Source: Lathyrus oleraceus
Taxonomy: Eukaryota > Streptophyta > Magnoliopsida > Fabales > Fabaceae
DNA: 64,000 bases
NCBI RefSeq assembly: GCF_024323335.1
Contig: NC_066585.1
Location: forward strand, 177,757,149-177,821,148
Direction: 5' to 3'
The position numbers and the translations under genes were made by a program. Below the pieces are notes generated by a model, which was not told the origin of the DNA, did no database searches, and saw only the letters and a list, made by a program, of their open reading frames with translations. This document shows, piece by piece, positions 1 to 9,209 of this stretch (the stretch's first letter is position 1; each line of letters begins with the position of its first letter).

Positions 1-190
1 ATTGACGTTATTAGATTAATTTTTGTGTTTTTGTATTTTTTATATTTTATTTTAATCATTTTTTTCGTATTTCAATTGTTTTTACTTAATATGGACATTG
101 TCAGTATTTTCCTATTTGTTGCTGCATTGCTGAATTAGTTATGTTTTCTCATTGTTTGTTAATTTTTTTTTCTTTTTTATTGAGTTTAAC

Positions 191-1552
191 ATGGTTGACC
201 AAAGAACTCTGAGAGAACTTGTTGCTCCTGATGTTGATTATAATGATTTGTGTATTGAATATCATGTTGTTGTCAAATCCTTTATTGGGAACATATGACT
301 TAACTCTCAACAGTTCACAACAAGGGATAATTTTATAGTCCAAGCAAAAGGCGTGAATGAGATTCAGGTTTCTTCTTCCAACAAAGCTCTAGAAACCAGA
401 ATTGATGAACTTACCTCTTTAGTGAAACAATTAATGTTACCCATTCCACCACCACCACCATATAACCCTCCACAATTAACCACCTCTTCACCTTCTGAAC
501 CTTCACTAGAGGAACTTGTCAAGCAAATGGTTGTAAATAGTCTCCAATTTCAGCAGCGGACAGATTATAGTATTCAGACTTTGCAAACACAAATTGGACA
601 ACTTGCCACTTCAATTAGTGGTATGCAACAAGCTCAATGATCAAATCAACTACATGCCCAAACAGTAGCTAGTCTAAAAGGCTCTAATGTGAGTGCAATT
701 TCCTTGAGATCCGAAAAAGTTACAGAACCATCCCTAGAAAAAATAAAAAAAAAAATTGTTAGTGTAACACCTGAAAATAAACTTGAACCTTCTATTGATG
801 TTAAGGTTGAAAAGAAGTATATATCATCAATCATTTTCCCAGAAAGAGTACTGAAAAATAAGAAGATTGACGAGGAAGAACATTCTGTTTTTCAAATGGA
901 GTTGCTTTCTGAAGTTGTTAATGAAGCTTATTCTGATTTGTTTTCAACTAATTTTCCAACTTTATCTGGTTTTGATGATATTTACTCATGTGATGATTGT
1001 ACTAACACTAACATTTGTGTTGTTTGTGCTGAGATTGATGTTGTCTTGTAGGGTGATAGTGTAAATGAAGTTGTTTGTGTAGCTGAAGCTCTTGACATTC
1101 CAGCTGCCCTAAACATACCATCCATTGAGAAACCACCTTCTTTAGAGCCTATACCACTTCTTGAGGATTCATATTATTCATCAAAGCTTCAACTTAAGCA
1201 GAAACATAAGAATGGAATTGGATGGACCTTGTCTAACACTCGTGATATTATCCCATCCATATATATGCATAGGATCTCGCTTAAAGATGAAACAAAAGTA
1301 ATGATACAACCCCGTAATCCTTTGATTCCTAATGTTATGAAAAAGGAGATCACTTTCACGTGCCCATTCAACACTTTTACTTTTCGAAGATTTTTCTTTG
1401 ATCCTGGAATACAAGGAAAATGCACTAATCAAAATTTCAAGGTCAATGGACACTACTCAAAGCTACTCCATGAGAACCCGACTTTGGAAGAAGAGATTGT
1501 AGAAGAACTCTCTTTGGGAAAGGCTGCTTATGCAATCACTTATTCGCCTTGA
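191..1552 (+). pseudogene. collapsed gag-pol polyprotein remnant (Athila-like)
   Basis: One reading frame runs from the ATG at 191 to the TGA at 1550-1552, broken by only three stops (TGA 296-298, TGA 638-640, TAG 1049-1051). In order it shows: a gag segment (MVDQRTLRELVAPDV); a region with a proline run (IPPPPPYNPP) and QTLQTQIGQLA, as in gag C-termini; acidic linker sequence; SIEKPPSLEP, which normally precedes RT; an RT N-terminal piece (RDIIPSIYMHRISLKDE and FTCPFNTFTFRR); then an abrupt jump to KVNGHYSKLLHENPTLEEE, which resembles the end of integrase. The RT active site, RNase H and integrase core are therefore deleted. Keeping one frame across these joins is unusual. No function can be assigned. 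Confidence 0.75.
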
Positions 1553-2979
1553 CTCCTCAGGTGTGTTCTTTCCTTTCTCTCACTCTTGTTTTATATGTAT
1601 GCTCTTTCATTGAGGATAATGTATATTTTAAGTGTGTGGGGGGGGACCATTTATTGTTTTGTTTTCAGTTTTTCTCTGTTTTTGGTTAAAATTTAAAATA
1701 AATAAAAAATTGCATGTTTTTCCTTTGGTTTTTGAGTTACAATTATGAGTATTTTTCTTAGTTCTCTTGACTAAAGTCTTGCGGTGTGATGTAAAAAATT
1801 TGTTGTGCATTTTTAGTATGATAGGAATGACTAAACTCTAAATTGTACATCATTTGTGGTAGATCAATTAACCTTGTGAGATTTTGAGCCTTATATGGAT
1901 AACATACAAAAATCTATCTCTTTCTTTCTTGTGTGATTCACTCATGTCTGTTAGTCTCTAGAACTTGAATTGACTCTTGTTGATGTTGTTGTTTACTTGT
2001 GCACACTGATATGATAAAGGCAATTTTATTTTATTTTTGTTTTTTTAGCCAGTTAGCCAAAAAGCCAACCCTAAAATAATTGCATCCCTTGTTTGAAACC
2101 CCCTTGAGTCTATTATCATTTTTTTTGTTTAAAACTCATTACAAGCCGAAAAGTGAAAAATAATGTTATCACCCTATTTAAAGGATTGAAAGAGTCTTGT
2201 TTAGAGTTGTGTGGGGTTGAATAACTATGTTTGTAATGTTTCAGAAGTTGGCAAAAAAAAGAAAAAGAAAATAGAAAAAGAAAATAGAAAATAGAAAAGA
2301 AAAAAAAGGAATGAAAAAATAGAAGGATAAGAGGAAGAAAAAAATAGAAGGATAAGATGAAGAAAAAAAAGGAATTATGTTTGTAATATTTCAATACATG
2401 TCAATACATACTCCTTCAAAAAAAATAAAAAGAGGAAGGAGAAGAGAAAACAATTGCTATAGAGTTGTTCAAGTGAATGAAATATTTTGTAAATTCAACT
2501 CCCGCGGTTTCTTTCAAGTCTCTTTTATCTCTTTGAATTTTAGCCTAGTACCTCTTAAGATTTATCTCACCCTTACCTTGGCCACGTTACAACTAAATAA
2601 AAGTCCTTTTGATCTTTGTGTGCATGTATTTCAACTGTGGATGTTAGAGTCCTTTCAAGTTTATGGTAGTACTAATTTTCATATTGTGCTTTGAGTGTAA
2701 ACAGTTAATCTAAACACTTGAGAGTTAAGTGAATAATATCCTGTGAGGATCTTACTGTTGTTGATGTACTCTTTGGTAAGTTGTTTTCCTATTTGCTTTG
2801 AATGTCACATAAAGTTGCTTACTAACACCACATTCTTGAAGCTTAGACTTAGTACTTTGCTTGCACCTTGTATCTTGATAACCTTTGGAATTGTATGTTT
2901 TATTTGTTCTTGTTTTTCTGTTTTGAGTTTTGAATTTATAATTTTGCTCAGAGTGCAAAAGTTCAAGTGTGGGGGAATT
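1553..2979 (+). other. non-coding 3' internal region of the Athila-type element, two polypurine tracts
   Basis: No gene is visible. The region is AT-rich, with an A/G-rich low-complexity block at about 2250-2450. It contains two G-rich polypurine tracts in the same context, AAGTGTG followed by a G run: one at about 1631-1646, soon after the coding frame, and one at about 2965-2979 directly against the LTR. The second is the expected plus-strand primer. The first is an additional copy. Confidence 0.6.
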
Positions 2980-4060
2980 TGATCAGCGTATTTGGATGCA
3001 CATTCTTTTATAATTCTACTTAGGCATTTACTTAGTTTATTTTACTTATTTTACTATTTTATTATGTTTTTAGATTTAAGTTTATTTTTTTGCTTTATTT
3101 TATTTTCGTGTTTTATTTTCAGCATAAACAATTATTTGATACCTTATCACTATGCAGATCGTAACTTGAGCTATAGAAGTCGGATTAACACGTTCTGATA
3201 TGCGTTGGAAAGCTAAGAAGAAAAGATAAAAGTTTCATGTTAAAGACAAAATCAGATTCGGAGTGAAGAATGGCCAAATAATTCATTGAAGTTCCAGACT
3301 TAATTAAAATAGTTAGTTTGGGCCAGTTTTTGTAATTTTCAGGCCGGATCCTATAAGGGCCCGAATTTTCCTTTTATTATATTAGGTCTTTCACTATTAT
3401 AGTAATCCTAATTCTGAATTTTGATGATACAATATTGCTTAGAAGATTCCATGAAGAGCTAATTCTCAAAGAGTTGATTTGTTGTATTCGAATTCCACTT
3501 TGAAGTTTTTATTAATTTCACTTTAATTTCAATCTCTTTTCAATTCTTCCTATAAACTCGTTTGCTTAATTCGATTACTTTCGTTTGCTTAATTCGATTG
3601 TTTCTTATAGGATAGAGTTGATTAAATTTGATTGTATGTATGATCCTTAACTATAATCACGTTATCGTAGCTTTTTCGTTATCGTGTTTGATTAAGTCGT
3701 GTTTGCTTAATTCGCGTCTACTTAAATTTGTTTGCTTAATTCGGAAATTAGGAACATACATCATATAATACCAATTTGCGCTTGTCAGTGGGTATTGTAA
3801 TCGAATGGGATTGAATCCGCTAGGGAATTGAAATTATAAGAATCAATGATAAGTCGGAAATCGATACAATAAATTAGCTTATTTATCAATTTTGCATTTA
3901 CCTTTAATCATCTTCGATTTAAGTTTTGAACCTTAAAAACTCCTTCTTTCTATTCGTTTGGTTATAACATTCAAGAGTCCTTGTGATACGATATTTGAGT
4001 GTCGCTTTCGTTTTACTACACTTTTAAACTCGTTTTTGACCCGTGTGCGACAGCGGATCA
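2980..4060 (+). repeat. 3' LTR of the Athila-type element
   Basis: The LTR starts TGATCAGCG right after the polypurine tract and ends GCGGATCA at 4060. This gives TG...CA ends and near-perfect short terminal inverted repeats (TGATCAGC against TGATCCGC). Its length is about 1.08 kb. The motif TTTGCTTAATTCG recurs four times between about 3548 and 3745. The second LTR copy is outside the window, so the boundaries rest on the termini and the tract alone. Confidence 0.7.
3548..3745 (+). repeat. short dispersed motif repeats inside the LTR
   Basis: TTTGCTTAATTCG occurs at about 3550, 3582, 3693 and 3730, with related variants between them. The first two copies are about 32 bp apart. This is direct repeat structure inside the Athila-type LTR, with no assigned role. 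Confidence 0.6.
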
Positions 4061-4246
4061 GTTTACCGGAAATTTCTTTTATATATTATGTATTATTTGT
4101 ATATTACTCAGACATCTTCATCAAAAAAAAAATTATTACATAATATTTTGTATCTTCCATTCATGTACATCAACCTAAATTAATATTTGATAAACGATTA
4201 TATAACTTAAACGTAACTTTAAAAAAAATATGATAAATAAGAAAAC

Positions 4247-4465
4247 CTACACACTACTAGATGATTCTGGACATTTCATCATCTTCATTATATCGTTGGC
4301 AGACCTTGAAATCTTAGCATCTAACTCGATTGACCCCTTTGTTATCCTACGGCGAAATGATCTCCATGTATCGTTCACATCTTCATCTGTCTTCAACTCA
4401 ACAAAGTTGTATTTCACCCTTCCGTCAATATCAATCCAATCTTCACGAAACTCGGTCTTTCTCAC
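4247..4465 (-). pseudogene. fragment resembling the N-terminal region of MULE-type transposase proteins
   Basis: A 72-residue open stretch on the minus strand contains DIDGRVKYNFVELKTDEDVN, then a phrase with IELDAKISRSANDI. The pattern (a hydrophilic line with KTDEDV, then IELDA and a trailing RS..DI) resembles the short N-terminal domain upstream of MuDR-type transposases and plant mobile-domain proteins in legumes. No transposase core or SWIM zinc finger follows. The assignment is by remembered similarity only, and the open plus-strand frame over the same bases is treated as antisense. Confidence 0.4.
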
Positions 4466-4780
4466 ATTTCTGTTTTAGTATCGGGCAATCATTCATTCAA
4501 CGTGGACGTCAAATCGGCAAGAGATGTGGTGTCATCCGGAAGACGGAACTCTACAGGAGGTGAAGCTCAGTTGAAGTACATTTTTGCCTTAATCAAAAAT
4601 TGAAAAAAAAAACATTTTTTAGATGTTTTTATCAAACAACAGGTCGCCCTCTATTTATACAAATATGCACATACTCTGGACCACATAAAACTGTTGGTGC
4701 AATCAATCATGCAAAATTATCGACAAAATCCTGAGCGATTAAAATTTCACATAAATAACACTACCGAAAATTTCAGATTT

Positions 4781-5214
4781 TTTTTTAAAATAACCAGTTT
4801 TTATAAAAAAAATCGAAAATAACCAATAATTCAAAAAAATATATCAAAATAACCAGATTTACAAGAGGATAGGTCAGATGAATTGGTGCACCCCCTAAGC
4901 ATTAAGAGGAGGCGCCAATAGCATTGGCGCATGCATTGAGCTCCTCATGAGGAGGCGCCAATGCTATTGGCGCATGCATAGGGGTGCCAGGAGCATTGAC
5001 GCCTCCTCGTGAGGGTCAATGCATGCGCCAATAGCATTGGCGCCTCCTCATGAGAAGCCCAATGCATGTGTCAATGCTATTGGTGCCTCCTCTTAATGCT
5101 TAGGGTGGCAGTTAATTCATCTGATACATCCTCTTATGAACCTGTTTATTTTGGTTTTTTTTTTTAATTATTGGTTATTTTCGGGAAAAAAATTGAAAAA
5201 CTGATTATTTTAAA
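4781..5214. repeat. long imperfect inverted (fold-back) repeat with GGCGCC-rich core
   Basis: The left arm (about 4781-4985) reads AAATAACCAG ... TCAGATGAATT ... CTAAGCATTAAGAGGAGGCGCC. The right arm (about 4995-5214) returns the complement: GGCGCCTCCTCTTAATGCTTAG, AATTCATCTGA, then TTATTTTGGT. The core contains repeated self-complementary blocks CGCCAATAGCATTGGCG and CGCCAATGCTATTGGCG, so local cruciforms are possible inside the large hairpin. It could be a fold-back transposon or a MULE terminal region, given the adjacent MULE-like fragment. No clear target duplication was identified. Confidence 0.7.
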
Positions 5215-6046
5215 AAAAAAAATCAAAATTTTACTTTGGTTGAAATTTTAGGTATCAACCAGTAAATTTCATATTTTCGAAATTATTTGGAACATACTAG
5301 AAATTGTGAAATTTCTAGTATACTGAAAATTTAAAATACACTATCGAAAATGTTGTATGTATTGAAAATTTTATTTTTGTCTATCAGAAATTTCAAATGT
5401 AAATTTCATTCAAATTTCAATCAGAGACAATTTTAACAATTTAAAAATATGAAAGTGTTAGATTTAAGTGGGGATGTCAAATAAAGGCTTTTAGTGAAAA
5501 GAACTTTAACCTTCTTAAATTTTTACTTGATCGATGAAGGAAGCACACTCTAAAAAAAGGTTGGTTTTAATGATTTTTTACTTAAATATTACTATCGTGT
5601 ATTATGCATTTTGTCTTTGATCGGTCTTCTTTTTATTTAACGAGATATGGTGGGATAACATTAAATTTATTTGTTTTGTAGACTTAATAATGTGGGAGAT
5701 AGATTTTGGTTAACTTTTTGTTTTTAAAATTGTATATGAAACATATTTCTTTAATTCTTCAAGTGTATGTAAATTGTATGTATAGCATATCTATCCGTGT
5801 ATATCTTGTGGGTTTTTTTATTTATTATAGTTATTATATTTTTATATTTTATTTCAAAAAATGAATATATTTATTCTGATATTTTATATCAAAGTTTGCT
5901 TTGTCAAAAACCTAAAGCTAATGTTTGAAGAGGGAAAAGTTTATTTATTCTCATGTAGGACTAGTAGTAAATATGCAATCATACTTTGAGGCATGTAATA
6001 TCATGAGAAAAATGGAGCATCAATTTGACAATTTTTTCTTATAAGA
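5215..6046. other. AT-rich intergenic sequence, no gene seen
   Basis: No coding frame of note is present. The phrase GAAATTTCTAG and its near-complements at about 5240-5420 give loose inverted similarity that may be the outer part of the fold-back element. The rest is AT-rich without recognised features. Confidence 0.4.
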
Positions 6047-6048
6047 TA

Positions 6049-6138
6049 CTCCCCCATCCTAAAATATAAAAGAAAAATATATATATTTGTCTTGTCTCAA
6101 AAGTTGCATTTTTCTTTTATATTTTGAGAATGATGGAG
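6049..6138. mobile_element. Stowaway-like MITE with TA target duplication
   Basis: A 90-bp element is flanked by TA at 6047-6048 and 6139-6140. Its ends are inverted repeats of about 30 bp: the left begins CTCCCCCATCCTAAAATATA, and the complement of the right end begins CTCCATCATTCTCAAAATAT, with a few mismatches. The CTCCnnCnTnC...AAAATATAA terminus and TA duplication fit the Stowaway (Tc1/mariner-derived) class. Confidence 0.8.
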
Positions 6139-6140
6139 TA

Positions 6141-6615
6141 TGATAATATATATTGGAGGTTAGATAATGGATCTTTAGATGATAATAATATTAAATTACT
6201 TATGAATGACAAAGATGCTATTAAATTATCTCCACGTGCATAATAGCAAGAACCAAAACTAATTTAAAATGTATAAACAACCTGAAAACAAATTTTAGAC
6301 ACTAATATAAAATAAAAACAAAAATTAACCCATTTTTCATTTTGGTCTTTTAAAAAAAAACATTTCAAAATATCCTAATAAAAATGAAGGGATATAATAA
6401 GTTTCTATTTGATGTTGATGTTTCTTAGTTTAAAACATTTTTACCCTTATAATTTGTAACCTTTAAATTATATTTTAGGGGATTGTTTTTTTTTTGTTTG
6501 GGATGGTAACAATATTCGCATTATATATATTTAAAGAAAAAGCAACATAAGAAAAACACACTTATTGAGCATATTATTTTAAAATTAACATAATCACAGC
6601 AATAATTAATCACAC
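6141..6615. other. intergenic / 3' flank of the PB1 gene
   Basis: AT-rich sequence with no coding evidence. The part nearest 6615 would hold the 3' untranslated region and poly(A) signals of the minus-strand PB1 gene; several AATAAT-type motifs are present, but no single site can be chosen. Confidence 0.4.
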
Positions 6616-7977
6616 TTATCCTTGTGGGCCCTTGTTTACACCTTTAGGATCCTGGCCCACAGGAACCGCAGCCGGTCTCATGTCATTGCTGAAAACCGGA
6701 GTAACCCCTTGATACTGCGGCGCATGGACCATCCCTCCAGGCGCAGTATAGTAAACATGTCTCCCACTTGCACTATCATACGCCACTTGCGCATACCCAG
6801 CAGCCCCCGCATTATCCGCTACGCCAGCTGGCCTAACTAAGCCATATCCTTCCGCATAAGCCGAAGGTTTGACTTGCTGAGCCGGTGCTAGATTCCCCTG
6901 ACCCGCAGACGAAAACGTCACATTCTGAGGTTGAACGCCACCGTACACTGGCTGTTCCCGGTATCCATCAGAAGACATTCGCTGCACAGCGTAGTACCCC
7001 TGAGTCACCTGCGCCGCCGGTGGACGCATCACCTGAGGCGCGTGGTAGAATGTTCCCGGTGTCGGCATCATGTAAACATGCTGGTCTCCTCCACCGGAGG
7101 TGTTCATCCCTGTAATCGGAAAACCGTCGCTGGAAAATTGCTTTTCCGGCCAGTATCCTGCCGGTTGATGAACAGCAGTTGGCGAATTCGAAGGAGCAGC
7201 TTTCTCCGGCATCTTCTGCAAGTAATAATCGCCTCCGGGAGTGGTAGCAGCGGCATATCCTCCGGTGAATCCATCTACACTTCTTCGATACAAGGACTGC
7301 TCACTCTCAGAAACCTGCAAGCGCTGTAACTGCCTCTGAATCTCGACACTATCATCCGCGGGTCCACGTGGCGAATACTCAGGTTGCTGCGCAACAAGAT
7401 CTGGCACAGGCTCATGATACTTGACAGCGGCATAGGAAGGAGGTTGAACCGGTGGAGCTAGGGTTTTGTTATCAAGACCAAAGAGGAAATCAGCGTTGGA
7501 TTGAGGTTTAAGTAGATCGGGTTGAGAAATCGAACCCGAATTTGGTGTGATGAATATGAAGAGCCTCATTCGGACGGGTTTTGAGGAAGGACGATAGAGG
7601 CGATCGTACTCATGCATGAGGTGTTCGAGGTCGTCTTCTGTTGTGACAGAGATAAGAGCATCGAGTTCTTCACCAGGAAGCTGGTACTTGAAACTTATCT
7701 CTTGTGGAATAGCGTCGCAGAGAGTGGAGAGCTTGGAGAGGAAGGCTTGAAACTTGATGTTTCGGTCGACGGCTAATATTTTGGTGTCACCGCCGATATA
7801 AGAAAGTTGGTTGTCGTGGCTCCGTGGTTGGATCTTTCCGCCGTAGCTGCACATGAACTTGGCTTTGTAGTTCTGCTGGTCTTCCCATGAGGCTTGATTG
7901 TCGAAATCGATATCTCTTGAACGTGGTGATGAGTGGCCGGAATCTGGATAGGAGGGAGGATATTGATAGGTCTCCAT
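6616..7977 (-). CDS. PB1 (octicosapeptide/Phox/Bem1p) domain protein
   Basis: An intronless-looking frame of 453 codons. The ATG at 7975-7977 (METYQYPPSYPDSGHSSPRS) is chosen because plant homologues start this way; the same frame stays open 71 codons further upstream, but that stretch looks like leader sequence. Residues about 38-142 form a PB1 domain: KAKFMCSYGGKIQPR, then GGDTKILAVDR, and an acidic tail with LPGEELDALISVTTEDDLEH. PB1 domains mediate protein-protein heterodimerisation. The C-terminal two thirds are rich in Pro, Gln, Tyr and Gly and low in complexity, with no enzyme motif. By memory the closest Arabidopsis protein is At5g64430, whose function is poorly defined. The family call is strong; the cellular role is unknown. 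Confidence 0.9.
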   Translation of the reverse strand: METYQYPPSYPDSGHSSPRSRDIDFDNQASWEDQQNYKAKFMCSYGGKIQPRSHDNQLSYIGGDTKILAVDRNIKFQAFLSKLSTLCDAIPQEISFKYQLPGEELDALISVTTEDDLEHLMHEYDRLYRPSSKPVRMRLFIFITPNSGSISQPDLLKPQSNADFLFGLDNKTLAPPVQPPSYAAVKYHEPVPDLVAQQPEYSPRGPADDSVEIQRQLQRLQVSESEQSLYRRSVDGFTGGYAAATTPGGDYYLQKMPEKAAPSNSPTAVHQPAGYWPEKQFSSDGFPITGMNTSGGGDQHVYMMPTPGTFYHAPQVMRPPAAQVTQGYYAVQRMSSDGYREQPVYGGVQPQNVTFSSAGQGNLAPAQQVKPSAYAEGYGLVRPAGVADNAGAAGYAQVAYDSASGRHVYYTAPGGMVHAPQYQGVTPVFSNDMRPAAVPVGQDPKGVNKGPQG

Positions 7978-9209
7978 TGAAGAGTGAAGACAAATTGTGA
8001 AAAGTGTTTCACAAGTGTTCGCTTTATGCTTCTTTAATGAAGACCCCGCGAAAAAGAGGAGGCGTTTTTCTGCATGATTAATTTTTAAATGTTTATATAT
8101 TTTATTATTGAGATTTTTTTTAAGGTGTGGTTTGGGGTTTGATAAATGAGAGGGTAGCATTGTGATTGCTATGCGTTGTTGTTTGAACACGTGGTTTGAA
8201 AATATGGTTGGAAGCGCGTTGGTGATGGTGAGGATAACATTGTGTGTGTCCTGGTGGAAATGGAATAGCTGGACATTTTGGTGGTAGGGTCAAGGGGACC
8301 CGCATAGCATTGATTGGGAGAGTGAGAAGGGATAAGAGTGTGATTCATGGTGTTGTTGACTTGAAAGAGACTCTCTACTCCCGTTGAATTATGTGGCAGG
8401 GCACCTTCTCTCACTAGAAATATCGGCCATTTTTTGTTCTACATAGTTCAATGTATTTCCAATTTCAGATAAACATATTATAAGTTACTATCAGAGCTAT
8501 TATTGACTGCGGTTTTGTGGAAACTCAAACCAAAATATATATTTGTATCTGGTTCTTAACTTTCGGTGGATAAGGAAAGTGCTTTTGTAGTGTATTCCGA
8601 ACGCACTTGATTCCTCATAATTGAAATTGTATGCCCATTAAGGTTGGCATCAAATTATATAGCATATAAATATGCTTATTTTGCAAGTTACTACTGTTTT
8701 ATAAAAAAGATTCATAATTAATTTAGACATGTAAAAGGGAGAAATAGTGCCAAAGTAATACTACGGTGGAGGGACATGACATGCTAGATAAAGACTTAGA
8801 CTTTAGATAGTGGCTAAATTGTTTTTCAAGAGACTTGAAGTTGTGTATGTTTGTAAAGAACGAAAATGGATCTGATTTTGTGTTTTCATTCTAAAATTAG
8901 ACAATCTGTTTGTTACATGTCGATAATATTTTTTTAACCTTTCCCGCCACCAAGCAAAAGTATTTGTTACTGCATTAGCATGCTATGGTCGCCTAATTGC
9001 CTAGATAGTTTATATTTTACTTGGTTCAACAACTATTTACCAATAAATATTTCTAACAGACACTAAATGTTAGCTGCAAGGCTTTAGCACCAAGTAAAGT
9101 CTGAAACAATCATGTTAGATTTTGTATGAGTCATCATCTTCAAATAGTAATGATTATATGCCCAGCAGTTCAATGCTTAAATGGAATTAAACACATACAT
9201 GTAGCAAAA
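7978..9209. other. intergenic: leader/promoter of the PB1 gene and 3' flank of the phosphatase gene
   Basis: The first several hundred bases upstream of 7977 should contain the PB1 gene's 5' leader and promoter; no convincing TATA box or splice sites could be fixed. Short open frames around 8120-8414 lack codon or family support. The remainder to 9209 is AT-rich and includes the downstream flank of the minus-strand phosphatase gene. No transposon was recognised. Confidence 0.4.

Larger units (their letters stand above)
1..4060 (+). mobile_element. Athila-type Ty3/gypsy LTR retrotransposon, deleted derivative, 5' end outside window
   Basis: The window opens inside an LTR retrotransposon read on the plus strand. 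A collapsed gag-pol frame (191-1552) is followed by about 1.4 kb of non-coding 3' sequence, a polypurine tract ending near 2979 and a 3' LTR (2980-4060). The lineage is inferred from protein phrases typical of plant Athila-like polyproteins (TLRELVAPDV near the start, SIEKPPSLEP before the RT). The 5' LTR, primer-binding site and any target duplication partner lie upstream, so the element's total length is unknown. Complete protease, RT, RNase H and integrase domains are absent, so it cannot be autonomous. Confidence 0.8.

Noticed and set aside
2116..2394. 92-residue Phe/Leu/Ser-rich minus-strand frame
   Set aside because: Low-complexity complement of an A/G-rich tract.
4230..4563. Plus-strand open frames over the MULE-like fragment
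   Set aside because: Antisense to the better-supported minus-strand fragment; no family features.
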